Positions 13,663-26,112 of a stretch of 64,000 nucleotides of DNA are shown here, piece after piece. The DNA lies in contig CM075775.1 of assembly GCA_037974665.1 (NCBI GenBank), positions 37,536,152 through 37,600,151 of the forward strand, read 5' to 3'. Positions within the stretch are counted from its first letter, which is position 1, and every line of letters starts with the position of its first letter. The notes beneath the pieces were generated by a model. It searched no databases and was not told where the DNA came from. It saw only the letters and a list, made by a program, of their open reading frames with translations. The stretch comes from Ehretia macrophylla (taxonomy: Eukaryota > Streptophyta > Magnoliopsida > Boraginales > Ehretiaceae). The translations under genes were made by a program, and so were the position numbers.

Positions 13663-13850
13663 GAATCAGCACTCTCGACAAGTTTGTCTATGACTTGTCT
13701 CAAGTATTCCCACGTTGCGGATTCATATTTTTGGATGATTTTAAGGTCAGCCTCGCAATCAGGGTAAGGAATTCCATTTGCTTTTACCATTGCTGCAACT
13801 TGTGAAGGAGGGATTGGTTCTCCAAATACCAACAAACCACGTTCTTCTAT

Positions 13851-15279
13851 GTTGTGTCTTGAAATTTAGACTAGACAAATGCTGTCAACTCCTGAACTGG
13901 GGGTACGATTAGGGTTTCTCCCGTGATATCTTCTTCTTTTTTGCGCTATGTTATTGGAGGAAAGACAAATTTAAATTGTGAGTCCATGCCCAGCTTGCGA
14001 GAGATAAAAGATTTTCAGTTTTGAATTTGAACGAATTACTTTTGAAATTTATTGGCAAAATTACAACTATCATGCTATTAGGAAATACACGTTCCTTAAT
14101 TATAATTCTTCTCATCAGTAGTATCAATTGATGCCACTTATTAAAAAATATATTTTTTTTACCACACTTGTAATCTTCAGTTAAGAAAACCCATATATGA
14201 AAACAACACAAAATCTCATGCTAAATTAAAGGAAGTTGTATCTTAATCACCATATTTAGCTCCTATATTATTCTTAAATAATTGAATCAAACTCCATGAA
14301 AATTGGAGCAGTATCTTTCAATGCAAATTCCTTGGCATGGGTACATTCATCATTTTACACTTCGAGTTGGAGCCACTTATAACTGAGATCCAATAATAAG
14401 GAATTGTCTATATGATTTTATCATGACTACATAAACATATCATAATCATTAAATTTCTATATAAATATATCATCATCATTTGATCTCTCTCGTAATATAA
14501 CAAGGATCCAAGTCCATTTGTCGCTTAGCCATGAATGCGAAGTGAAATAAGTATTATATTCATATCACTGCTGCAATTAGTTTCAAATAATGATGGAACA
14601 TTGGTTATTGTCGTCTAAATATATGAATACTCAGATTTTTTATGCCCATGCTCTTCTTCGTCTCGAACTTCTCTTCTCCTCAAGCTCGAAAACAATGTTG
14701 AAGAATCCCTTCTAGCAAGATCCTAAAAGTTCTGCGATTTCTATTGAAAATTTGAGAAAGTTCGTTGGGTTTATATATATATGGTGAACATAATTGGCTT
14801 CCTTTGATTTAACCGTTTATTTGCCTTTAGTTTTGTAGAGATTTTGATTGTTTCTATATAAGGGGTTAATTTCCTAATTGCAGCGTTTACAAGTTTGGCA
14901 AAGAAGATTTGATTTGATCTTTGATTGAATCTTTTAACACGATGCATCAATCAACATCTGTTGATTAAATTTTTTAACATGTTGCATCAATCGGCACAAC
15001 CATTGGCAAGCTTTCGGGGATATATTATAAATTTTCTCAAAATTGGTGGATCTATTATTTTTAAGAATTGGACTATAACACATAATTTACATTAATTGTG
15101 CGAACAATATTATATAAAAAAAAAACAAGACGCTTAATTAAGTGGCATCAAAACTGCATTTTAGCGATTGCAGTGAAATGAACCAGAGAAGCAAAGAAAT
15201 CATCAGAACATTATATCATCGGTTAAGCATGATTTGACAAGAAGATATGTCTCACTCTATCTGTAATGATAGACGACAC
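13851..15279. other. Spacer of the CWC22-like tandem duplication
   Basis: About 13,851-14,560 is recognisably similar to 17,701-18,250. It shares blocks such as ATGAAAATTGGAGCAGTATCT and TAGCCATGAATGCGAAGT, so the duplication included the 5' flank. From about 14,570 to 15,127 no gene is supported. The part from 15,128 pairs with the region around 5692 in copy A. Confidence 0.6.
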
Positions 15280-17700
15280 TTAATCCATACGAGCTGAGTA
15301 TTCTTCATCATCAATAACAACTACGTACTGCATGCCCTATTTGAATTTCTCATCAATGCTTTGGTACGTTTTAATTACCTTTGTCGTTTTGATACAATTT
15401 TTCTCTTTCCATAGTTTCTCCAAGTCATTCGCAACTTTACCTAGATATATGATCCTGAAGAACATAATTGCTGCTGGAACACAAGGACAATAGCGGAAAA
15501 TATTTTCCGATATCGAATGCCGATCATATCCGCGATCGTATAGCTACAGAAAGAACAAAAAATAAAATAAAATAAATTACAAATTTTAGAAAGTTCCATT
15601 CTCCTTGTTGCTGGTCATTTCAGATCAAACTAATAAAGAAATACCTGGAAGAAATCTTTTAAGAAAGAGTATTGAATTTTAGTCAAATCTCGAGGCTCAA
15701 ATGGCAAGTGAGCCACAAAATCCCAGGACAACAACCCCCGATTCAATAATCGTGCAAAAGTTCCGGCTGCAGCACTGATCAAATGAGCTGACCCAGCTAC
15801 CATTAACCACATAACAAAACAACAAGTCTCCAAAGCTTCTGTGTACCTATTATCTTTTTTACATAAAAACTCAATAAGCGGAAGTACACATGAAGACTTC
15901 TTTTTTAAACACGAGTACTTGAAGATGGCCAAGCAAAACTGAACATGCACGTGCAGTGAAAGAGGTACTGAAAATTCTTGGGTTCATGGTTCAATTAGTA
16001 TTAATTTATGCAATAAGCAAAACGACCAACGATACTTGACTAACATGGAACATGCAGTATAAATTAAACCATATATCACCTCGTCTTCAAGTTCAATAAT
16101 GAGTGAAAGTTGATCAAAAACGGATTGCTGATGAGCTCCAGACTTTCTAGCTACATCATCACAATATGAGAAATATTTCTGTTCTTCTGAGGAAAGGGGT
16201 GACAAACAATCCCAGTAATCCTCACGGAGAATGATACTCCTAAACAGATGATAAACTCTCTCACGTTTAAGAAAATATTTGTCAGGCCTATAGATATCTG
16301 GACGACAAATTAATAATAAATGTAAAAGGTATGAGTGACCAGTGTCGTCATCGTCGTTGTAATAAAAAACAACCCAAAGAGACTTGTGATTCATTTCCTC
16401 CTAGAAAGATATCTTGATTTGTTGCAGGTTTTTTATTTTCACAAAGGAAAGAACGTGGATTTAACACTGAGATCACCCAATGCAACTCTGCAGGTACAAT
16501 AGAATAATCTTCCTGCATATGCTTAATACTACAAATGTATATCAATATCTTAAACCAAATGCATTTGAAACATTTCAAGAGGCATTCAAATTCAAATAGG
16601 TACACTGAAGACACTGTTCCAGTTATCTTCAGCAAGAACAAGTGCTACCATCTCACGAATTTCTTCCTTCAACTTCTCTGATTCCTTGATTCTTGTGAAT
16701 TGAGAACGAACACCTAATTTTGTCAGGAAAAATTGAAGCAGCATCAGAGAGGTAGCGATCGGAATACCATAAAAAATAACAGAGTAAAGAGGACCTGGAA
16801 GATGATAGCCTATCTACAAATTACCTCTAAAGAATGGGCCATGACCAGGAAGCTTTAGCTCTTGGACGAGGGTCACAGCTAACTGCAGAGAAATTTTGAA
16901 TATTTATTTATTTCATTATATGTTTTGAACATTATATTATATTATTACCCAAGATCAATGAGAATATTTACAATCTGAAAATCAGAATTTTAAACGAGAT
17001 GAGTTTTACCCTAACACGTTCCTCAGTTTCTTCCTTCAAACAACGATCTATAAGTGTGACAGCAGCGGTGAAGGAAACCATACGCAGGCTAATCAGATGG
17101 GACAAAAATTTGACTGTCACAATCATCGATTCCTAGACATGATAAAAAATTATTGTGAAGTACAAACACAAAAAAGAAAAAGGTATGTTTGCAGGAAAGT
17201 AAAAGAGATAAGGGAGAATTCGGTTTATATCTCGTGAGCTAGTTGAATTAGCAAAAAAAAAAAAAAAAGAGATAGGGGAATACCTCGTCGTATTTATGAG
17301 TCAACATCTGAGAAAAATTAAACGATAATCTCCTATAAAGAATATCGCCAACCGGAGGAAAGTAAGTTGTCACTAAACCCGGGAGGGTAGCGTAGAGAAG
17401 GGTCAGATGAGGATTCTTAGATTGGCATCTCATACATACAGCAGCAAAGAAGCTTCTACCTCTGACTATGTTCTCAGCAAAGAGTTGTGCTACGATGCTC
17501 TTCAGATTGGTTGAATCGGCACTCTCTACAAGTTGGTCTATGACTTGTCTCAAGTATTCCCACGTTGCGGATTCATATCTTTGGATGATTTTAGGGTTTG
17601 CGTCGCCATCAGGGTAAGGAATTCCATTTGCCTTTGCCATTGCTGCAACTCGTGAAGGAGGGATTGCTTCTCCAAATGCCAACAAGCCACGTTCTTCCAT
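15280..17700 (-). CDS. CWC22-like MIF4G-domain protein, copy B
   Basis: A nine-exon model reads in one frame for 526 codons: 17,700-17,284; 17,132-17,010; 16,882-16,825; 16,713-16,604; 16,521-16,374; 16,297-16,080; 15,938-15,645; 15,543-15,379; 15,327-15,280. Residues about 45-200 (YESATWEYLRQVIDQLVE, ENIVRGRSFFAAVCMRCQ, FPPVGDILYRRLSFNF) resemble the MIF4G domain of CWC22, a spliceosomal factor that also recruits eIF4A3. A block like FKPDPNF (here YRPDKYFLKRERVYHLFRS) follows, as in CWC22. The C-terminal half is too diverged to assign. Known plant CWC22 proteins are longer, so the function is uncertain. Compared with copy A, the exon 5 donor and exon 7 acceptor are changed; in-frame substitutes exist (donor after 16,374, acceptor before 15,938). 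Copy B also lacks copy A's basic last exon. The final 15-codon exon is the least certain part. Confidence 0.55.
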
Positions 17701-17915
17701 GTCGTGTGTCCCGAAATTTGGACTAAACGGAACAGAGGATACGATTAGGGTTTTTCCCTTGATATCTTTCTTCTTTTTCGGCGCTCTTTATTATTGGAGG
17801 AAAGGCAAATCTAAATTGTGAGTCCATGGCCAGCTTGCCAAAGAGAAAAGATTTTCAGTTTTGAATTTGAACGAAATATTTTTGAATGTTATTGGCAAAA
17901 TTACAACTATCATAC

Positions 17916-17946
<31 letters not shown>

Positions 17947-18474
17947 TCTCGCTTATGTCATGCTAAGTTGAAGGAAGTTTTGAATCAAACTTCATGAAAA
18001 TTGGAGCAGTATCTCCTAACGCAGAGTCCTTGAGATGGGTGCATTCATCATTTTACACTTCTGAGTTGGAGTCACTTAAAGAAAGATCTAATAATAATGA
18101 ATTGTTCATATATACAGTATTGTTTTATCATAACTATATAATCATATCATAACGATTTTTGTCTACATGATCATTTGGTTACTCTTGTGATGTTAAAAGG
18201 ATCCAAATCCTTTTGTCACTTAGCCATGAATGCGAAGTAATATAAGTATAAATTTCTTAACATTACTAGTACTTAACATTACCCACAAGTGTTTTTTCTT
18301 CTCAAAAGGATAATAGAAGTATTATAGAGTTTATAGTATTTTTAAAATTAAGCACGAGTAAATTACGACATCTTTTAAATTTAATATAGACTAAACTCGA
18401 GAAAAAATACATTTAAAAATATACATAAAAAATAAATCAATCAACTCGTAACTAGTACTTCTCCGCAACAGACT
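17701..18474. other. 5' flank of copy B
   Basis: The region from 17,701 to about 18,250 resembles the 5' flank of copy A. It contains a pure TA run at about 17,917-17,941. No separate gene is seen. Confidence 0.5.
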
Positions 18475-19406
18475 GTTTGGAACAAATGAATTCCACAAAA
18501 TTTTGTGGAATTCATTTGTAAATCTAATTTTTTTGGTTTGGTTGCACATTTTTAAAAAGTTACAAATCTAGGATTTGCAATTCTTGGATTTGCACAAGCC
18601 TTACTCAAATCCGAGCTCAAGAGGTGGAATTTGCAAATCCACATTTTCTAATTCTGCTGCTAATTCTTTGGGGACAAAACTACCCTCAAATTTAAGTTAT
18701 TGACTTTGCTAAAAATAGTAAAAAACTCAAGAAAATAAATAAATAAATAAATAAATGTCTTCCCCACTCTTCTCTCTTTCACGGCAAAAAAGAAAAAACT
18801 CAATATCTTTCATTCACTCCTTTTTATTCGTTTAATCTTCTTTGTAAATTTATTCATGATTTTTCTTTTGGGCAATATGTATTCTTGTAAAAGAATTTCT
18901 AGTTATCACATGCTAATCTTAATATAATCAATATATGTCAATCATAATAAATACTAGATAATGCTTTTATATATGACAACCACGCTAAAAAGATTAGTAT
19001 CGTATTTGTCGTGACTTTGTCGTGGTCGTGTATATGTGTATAGTTGAACTTGAAGTTATTTATTCATGTTAAATTTTTGGGTGAACTTAAAATTATTATG
19101 ATTATTTTGTAATGTCTGCTCTTTTTTTTTTGGATTTTTATAATAGTACTAGGAATCAATAATTGGTTAAAAAGATAACAGTTATATGATAGTCTAATTG
19201 CAATTGAATAAAAGAAGGATATTTAAGTAAAATATATCTATTAATTCCAATTTCACATGTATTCCAAACACAATTTGAATTTACAAATAACAGAATTAAC
19301 TTAATTTTATTTTATATTTCCAAACAAGAGAATTTATTTGTAAATGAATTCCTCATGGAATTCATTTATAAATTAAATGAATTCCACACACAAATTGCTT
19401 CCAAAT
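18475..19406. repeat. MITE-like element with GGAATTCATTT inverted repeats
   Basis: The left edge (TTTGGAACAAATGAATTCCAC) mirrors the right edge, whose reverse complement begins TTTGGAAGCAATTTGTGTGTGG. Sub-terminal copies of TGGAATTCATTT occur on both sides. No coding sequence lies between them. The target duplication is not clear (possibly ACT), so the superfamily is left open. Confidence 0.5.
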
Positions 19407-19967
19407 ACTATGCAAGTGTTTTTTCTTGATAAAAAGGATAATAGAAGTATTGTACAATTAAAAGTTCAAAATCTATAACATGATGTAGATAGCATCCTCC
19501 CCCTGTATTCCATAACGTCGTTAATAATTTGGACAAGACATTAGGAAACAAATGTGATAAATTGTTAAATCGTGTCTTGTATTTAAAGTTCCAATAAAAT
19601 GTAATGACAAATACCTTACGTGTATCATTTGGGTATAAATAGGGTTTCGGCATTGTAAAAATAGCATAAAAATAAATCACCAATTCTCTCTTTCTTTTCG
19701 TTATATCTTTCTCTCTTCGTCTCCAACCTCTTTTCTTTTACTTCATAATTAACACAAACAAATTTGCTAGGGGTGCAAATTGAAATATTTTCCATTCCCA
19801 GGGGTGCAAATTATAATTCTTCTCAACTAGCAACGACGTCGTAATATCACCCGCAAACTATACAAACATCAAAAAGCCGCCATTGAACACTGTTTCAAGC
19901 AAAGAAGCAGCAGCAGCAGCAGCGGCAGCCACTTTAAATATTTTATTTTTTGAAGTTTTATTAAAAT
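19407..19967. promoter_or_regulatory. Upstream region of the TRM7-type gene
   Basis: Non-coding sequence between the MITE-like element and the start codon at 19,968. It includes a GCA-rich trinucleotide stretch (about 19,905-19,923) that would fall in the 5' leader. A pyrimidine-rich stretch (about 19,685-19,745) could be near the transcription start. No clear TATA box could be fixed. Confidence 0.35.
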
Positions 19968-22900
19968 ATGGGAAAAGCATCAAGAGACAAAAGGGTAAAT
20001 TATCTTCTTCTACTTCTTAAAATTTTATTGATTCACTATTTTTTTTTTTAATGAATTTTAAATTTAATTTTGTTTTAATTATTTATTTATGTATTTATTT
20101 TTAAACAAAAGTTGAAATTTTGCAGGATATATATTACCGAAAAGCAAAAGAAGAAGGATGGCGTGCTAGGAGCGCTTTTAAGCTCCTTCAAATCGATGAG
20201 GAATTCAACATTTTCGAAGGTAATTATTGTTATAAGCTCGAGAAATAATTGTTTTGCTCCTCAAATACTATGTACTAAATGAACAATTGTTGAGTTATTA
20301 CACAAGTCCCGAACACTCACAAAGTGAACACTTATTTAATTTGGGACTATCATTTGCTATCTTTATGGAGACAAAAAAAAAAGAAAGAAAAAGAATCTGT
20401 TTGTGAAAGATTGCTTATATATCAGTTGGCATTTTCTCGAATAGAAAATGGGCATGTTTAGTTATCTAAAAATGCTGCTTTTTATTGGTGAATTATACTC
20501 AGAATTATCTTACCAAGATTGCAGCAACTACTATACGTGACATAACCTCGCAAAGACTGAAGTTATTCAAAAGCATTCTATGTAACTTAAAAATATGGCA
20601 TGGTGAAATTTTTTCGTGTTAATTTTTTTATTTTTTTATTGTCGTATTGAAGTAGTTTACATTAACTTGCAGGTGTCAAGCATGTTGTGGATTTATGTGC
20701 AGCTCCGGGCAGCTGGAGTCAGGTAATTGGCATTTGGTGACGTTATGTTATTTTATCTTATTATCTTTTATTGGTCTATACAATGTCGGACTGTTAGAAA
20801 ATTATGAATCTCTGCAAATGGAATAACGTGGTCTGGTTATTGTCATTGTGTCCTTTTCTTAAAAGAAATTGCTGCCTGTGCTTTCTTGTATATTTGAATG
20901 GCCACAACTGCTTGCTCTCATTCAATAAAAGCAAAACATAACTCGGTTTTCTGGTTTTATCTTGTTGATTGGCACATATGAATCAAAATATCGAAGAGTT
21001 GGATATTTGACCGTTCCATTGTGAAAAAACGGTTAACTATGGGAAATCTATCAGATTGTTTGGTATATGACCCTTGGAATATGATAAATTCTATAGGGTG
21101 CTTGAAGTCTGTTTTGTTTGCTGCACAAGTTTCTAGTCTACATTGTCGACATATCTGACTTTTAGCAAGCACTGTGACCTATTCGAATCCAGAAATGCTC
21201 TTCTACATTATGTACTCCTCACACCCAAGATCAATAAAGATCAGCTAATTGACAGACGTGTAAGTTAAAGACAAAAGATGTGAATGGGAAATATACTTTT
21301 TCTACGATAAGAGGGAAAGTCATTTGCCTATTCCATTTTCTCCATTGAGATACTCTTGTCCACTACTTTTAATTAATTCTATTATTTCCTCTCTTCCATA
21401 TAGGTTTTAAGTCGGAAGTTGTACCTCCCAGTTAAGTTATCACCTGATTCCAAGTAAGAGTTCCTGCTTGATTTATGTTTTTTTTTCATAACAATATCCT
21501 AATCTTTACAGCTGCCAAAATTGTGGTCTGCGCTTCTTGTATTATGTATTCTAGTTTATGGATGGTGTTGTCACTTATGACGATACAAATACATATGATT
21601 AAGTATTCTATTTCACTTTTTGAGAGTTATGATCTTTCTGCCTTATCACAATGGCCAGGAAGAGTGATCTGCCACTTATTGTGGCTATTGATTTGCAGCC
21701 TATGGCCCCAATTGAAGGTGTCATCCAAGTTCAGGGTGACATAACGAATGCTCGAACAGCTGAAGTGGTATTCATTTATTTCCATTGTCATGTGTGTTGT
21801 TGTTTGAAGCAAATATTTTGAGAAGTAGTTTTTATAACCAACCAGAATTACATGCATAAAATGTGCATTTCCTAGTATTTGTAATATAGTTACAGTTGTC
21901 AGAAATCCTTCTATTTAACACTTCAAGGTTGACCATTCAGTGTACGACATTAAGCACAGAAGTTGTAAAAAGGTTGTATAGCTTCATCTATGCCCTTATC
22001 ATCATAAAGTATGATATTGGCTTTGGGTTTGTGCTCCATGATCAGAATGTATTTGTAATTGGTTCACTGCTCAGATCTTTATGCAGTCTTTGTACTTCAT
22101 GGATTAATTTAAAGGTGCCACCTTCTTGATTGAGGTTGACTTTGCTGTAAAAGAAGGATCATGTAGATACTAGGATAAACTTGACAATTGAAGTCCATAA
22201 TAAATACTAAACTTCTATATGTTGTTTATGAAGAGGGAACTGAAAACATATATGTATATGTATGTATTTCAGTATATATGTGGTGCAGTCAATCTCAACT
22301 AACAGTCTGAGGATGACTGAACTTTTTCGGCCTTGGCTTGTCACACGGCTAGCTTTAATTGGATTTAATCCATAATATGTCTACTATGAGGCTGAGGACT
22401 AAATTAGCAATCCTCCTCTTCTCCATGCGTGTAAAGAGGCCCATAAGCCATCAATATGCATATTTGGTTTTATATTGGATGCTAATAGGTGATTCTTTTA
22501 TTTCACTATGGCAAATGTGTTATTAAGATTGCTTTTGCTTTCTTTGTTCAGGTCATTAGACATTTTGATGGATGTAAAGCTGACCTGGTCGTCTGTGATG
22601 GTGCACCTGATGGTGAGTACAAGAGATGGTTTTAACTAGAGAACCCCATCCCCTCTCTGGGTGTATTTTCACCGATTCAAGTTATTTACACATGTTCCTG
22701 TATTGTAGTAACTGGACTCCACGATATGGACGAATTTGTTCAGTCCCAACTCATTCTGGCGGTCAGTGTTCATCTCCTTCTCTTCAATGTCAATACTTTC
22801 TAAGAGAAACTTTTTGAAAGTTGTATAATGGCACTATGATGTGTTCAATTATGCATCAGTATATGAACTTTGATTTTGCCTTGTAATATTTCCTTAAAAA

Positions 22901-23365
22901 TTCCATTACCTACCATATAAATGCCTTCTCAGCAAAGGATTGATATAAAATATGAAGTCATTCTGAAGAGATACATCAACGGGTGCTGATAAGAGGTCTA
23001 GAAGAGTTACAAATGTTTAATGTTCATGATGGCTTTCTGCATTTCCTTGAAAATTTAATCCATTATCCTCTCCTGTTAAGAGAAGATAAGGTTATCATTA
23101 AGTCTTTGTTATTTAATCTGTGTTTCCATTGACTTTCGTGTACGCCAAACTTGCTTGCAGGGTTTAACCATAGTTACACAAATACTAAAAAGAGGCGGGA
23201 AGTTTATTGCAAAGATTTTCCGAGGAAAAGACACCAGCCTCCTTTACTGTCAGGTTAGTTGAGTATTTCTTAACAATGTTGACAAATAAATGCCTGAAGT
23301 GACCCCACCCAAATAAAAAAGTAAAAGAAAAGAAGACAATAAAACGTAATTGAAAAAGAAGGTGT

Positions 23366-23402
<37 letters not shown>

Positions 23403-25388
23403 GCGTGTGCGTGTGAGTTTATTGCATTGTTTCAGTTATATTCTTTATGTGAAATTTTCTTTTCCGTTGTTTGAGTATTTTTAGGTTCTGAACACCTTTC
23501 TTTTTTCCTTTCTGGTATATGAAATTGCCAATCATTCCTTTAAATAAATGATGCTTCTGAACAATTTATTCAGAAGAAGCCTCTTGGAGTGTACAAACTT
23601 GCTCTCTTCCTCCCTGCCCTTGCAAATGTTCTTCAATTTTCTGCATAGCTGTCATGGATGAGGTGCTTATTTGTCTATAATTAAAATTGGAAAAGAAGAG
23701 TTAATTTCTTAATTAACAGGTATCTGCTCTTATGTTGTAAAGATGTTTATCAATTTTCAATCGAAAGAAATCATATGCCATATGTCATAGCTGATTAATA
23801 GTATCTTTTTGTGGGGGAAAAGGGGAAAGAATAATGTCTGTTTTCTCAAATCAGATGGAGGAAATTAACTCTCTCTTGAATTCAGAAACTTAGGCTTGAG
23901 CTGTCTTCATTTTGAAATTTTAATCAATGATCTATCATTTCTCTAGTAACTAATTTGTGACGTCTCATGATTGGCTTTGTATAGTTTTTATTGAGGAACT
24001 CCTAATGAGTTACATGTGGTGGACATTTCAAAACAGTCAACTGGATGTGTTCCATGTTTGCCAATGGTCTCTTGGTCAGCTTTATGGTGTCTTAATTGAC
24101 TAGTAATAAGCAGTAGTAATCAGTCAAATTATATGGCAGGCTTCTTTGGCCTGATAGGCCTCTAAAAAGCACAAAAATCACGCTACATTCTCCATATTTG
24201 TCGTAAGTAGGTTATAAGAAGCCATAGTTCACCCTATATCCCACCTATTTGGGAAAAGAAAGAATGCCTACTCACACTCCTTATTTATGATATAAATATG
24301 TTGCATTCTATAAGTTACTTTAGACCTTTGTTGACATGTGATTACTTTTTTGTCCTGTCTTTGTGTTAGCTTATTTAAATTAATTTGCTATCTTGGATTA
24401 TGTATCTATCTTGTAACATCTAATAAGAGTTACCTTATTATTTAACAGTTTTTCTTGTTAGTGTGAATGAGATTCAGTGTTTAGTTGGAATCTTGAGTTA
24501 CAAACTGCTACTCAATGTGTAACGAGAACTGTATAGATTGCAACCTTTATAGGCTTTAACGATGTTTTGCCTTCATCTTGCAGCTCAAACTATTTTTTAC
24601 AGATGTGACTTTTGCAAAACCGAAAAGCAGCCGTAATTCAAGCATAGGTGAGGAGCTGAACTCCTTTCGTCTATCTTCTCTTATGGATTGGTCTCATCCA
24701 GAGTTAGTTATCAAATCTAGAGACATCAAATGCTATGTTGAGGAAGGATCGAGTGCCAGTTACTCTTCATGAAATCTTTGGTGGTGTTTGGTGGAAAATG
24801 GGCAAAGCTATGGAGAAATATTAATATGTTTCTCTCTCTTACATTTTTGCAGAGGCATTTGCGGTTTGTGAGAATTATTCTCCTCCTGAAGGGTTTAATG
24901 AGAAAGATCTGCACCGCCTCCTTGAAAAGGTTGGAAGTCCATCTGGCACGGATGATCTGGGTAATATTCACTTGCTAATTCTTCTCTACTAGGTTACGAT
25001 ACTGTATCGATTGATCCAATCTCTTGTATGTTTGATAAATCTGTCTCACATTGCTTTTCCTCCTGTGATTTGGTATCCTTCATAAATTCTTTTATATAAT
25101 GTAATTTGATCAATTCTTCTCTATTCATTTTCTATTTGCTTAACAGATTGCAGCAGTGGGTGGTTAGAAGGGCCAAATAAGGTGTATATCCCATTTCTCG
25201 CTTGTGGAGACCTTAGCGGGTATGACTCAGACCGCTCATACCCACTTCCTAAAGTTGAAAATGGAACTTATCAAAGCCTCGATCCAGTACAACCTCCAAT
25301 CGCGCCCCCATATAAGCGAGCTCTAGAAATGAAGAAAGCTTCAAGTCATGGAATCCAAGATTTCGAGAAGCTCTCTCTTGATCCCTGA
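19968..25388 (+). CDS. TRM7: tRNA 2'-O-ribose methyltransferase, TRM7/FTSJ1 type
   Basis: Eleven exons with GT..AG borders give 316 aa: 19,968-19,994; 20,126-20,219; 20,673-20,722; 21,404-21,453; 21,659-21,767; 22,552-22,612; 22,709-22,761; 23,161-23,253; 24,584-24,647; 24,853-24,960; 25,147-25,388. TRM7 enzymes methylate ribose 2'-OH at positions 32 and 34 of tRNA anticodon loops, using S-adenosylmethionine, with WD-repeat or THADA-like partners. The FtsJ/RrmJ fold is visible: the SAM loop [12 protein letters not shown] (about 46-57) and the K-D-K-E catalytic set at about K28 (RARSAFKL), D126 (VVCDGAPD), K166 (FIAKIFRG) and E201 (before AFAVCENY). Length fits the family. The short N-terminus before [12 protein letters not shown] is typical of the cytosolic TRM7 group rather than organellar or ribosomal FtsJ. 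Intron 8 holds a long GT microsatellite. Confidence 0.95.
23370..23415. repeat. GT microsatellite in TRM7-type intron 8
   Basis: About 23 GT dinucleotides with three GTGC interruptions at the 3' end. It lies in the 1.3-kb intron between exons 8 and 9. Confidence 0.9.
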
Positions 25389-25856
25389 TATTATACCTAT
25401 ACTATGTTTTTGCCGAATCTCGGGAGATGGAATTTTGTTCAGTTGAAATTTGTGTCATCCATTTGGAGAAGGTAATCACCCAAGTCCATCCTGATTATCA
25501 TCTACTGTAGTTTAGATTGTGGAGTTCTTTAAGCTGCTAGATTCTAGAGCCGGATAAGCATCGTGTTCTCCTGTTTGATCTCTGAAATTTAAAATTCATT
25601 TAGAAGTTGGTCCTTGTGACAAAAATGAATTGTATTAGACAGCAATTGATATTGGCTCATACTTTTTTTTTTTTTTTTGTGTTATGTATTTTGGCTCATA
25701 CTAGTTAAATAGAGGATAGTATGGGCCTTTCGGATCTCGCAAAGTGGGAACGTGTTTTTTTCCTATGACCATCCTCCTTACTTCTCTTTGACAGTTGGTG
25801 TTCACATTTGACGCCGATATTTTGTTTCATGTCCGGATTTAGATCCTATTCATGCC
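25389..25856. other. 3' flank of the TRM7-type gene
   Basis: Probable 3' UTR followed by intergenic sequence, with a T run near 25,663-25,678. No gene seen. Confidence 0.5.
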
Positions 25857-25868
25857 CAGTTAACATGA

Positions 25869-26000
25869 TTTTTTTTTTTTTGATTCAAAGGGGGGTTTAA
25901 GGCCTTATATATATAAAGATGTAGCTATCGAGACTTGAACTTCTAATCTCTCACACGCAAACACTATGAGTGTTAGTCTGATAGACTAAAAGGTCTTTGG
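25869..26000 (-). mobile_element. tRNA-derived SINE 1 with 12-bp target duplication
   Basis: A 132-bp element flanked by CAGTTAACATGA at 25,857-25,868 and 26,001-26,012. On the minus strand it starts near CCAAAGACC and carries an internal pol III B-box-like motif (AGTTCAAGTCTCG). It ends in about 13 A residues, seen as a T run on the plus strand at 25,869-25,881. The head, B box, A tail and direct repeats together define a SINE. Confidence 0.85.
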
Positions 26001-26112
26001 CAGTTAACATGAATTTTCTGCTCTACTTTATCCTTGTGCTTTAGAATTTGCTGCTTCTTTTGAGGGTCCTATATGTATTCAAACTATGATGGTCAATCTT
26101 GTGGTGTTCTTT

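Larger units (their letters stand above)
5494..13850 (-). pseudogene. CWC22-like MIF4G gene, copy A, split by a copia element
   Basis: This minus-strand gene is recognised by alignment with copy B at 15.3-17.7 kb. Its exon 1 runs from 13,850 to 13,663, is interrupted by the copia element, and resumes at 8,693-8,460 (ENIVRGRGLFASACMRCQ). Further exon-like blocks are 8,213-8,091, about 7,916-7,870, about 7,240-7,130, about 7,050-6,917, about 6,800-6,580, 6,475-6,170, 5,941-5,771 and 5,680-5,494. The last encodes a basic tail with KRKRERK, a possible nuclear signal, and ends in a stop. The N-terminal half resembles the MIF4G domain of the spliceosomal protein CWC22; the C-terminal half is unassigned. 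Lesions besides the insertion: the start aligned with copy B reads ATA, exon 3 is about 11 bases shorter and shifts frame, and exon 6 shifts frame into TAG. Loss of function is inferred but strongly supported. Confidence 0.75.

Noticed and set aside
15645-15944. Copy B exon 7 acceptor as a gene-killing lesion
   Set aside because: The acceptor seen in copy A (AG) reads AT in copy B, but an AG six bases downstream keeps the frame, so loss of function does not follow.
25869-26000. Possible tRNA gene (B-box-like motif)
   Set aside because: No complete cloverleaf is seen; the A tail and target duplication show it is a SINE.
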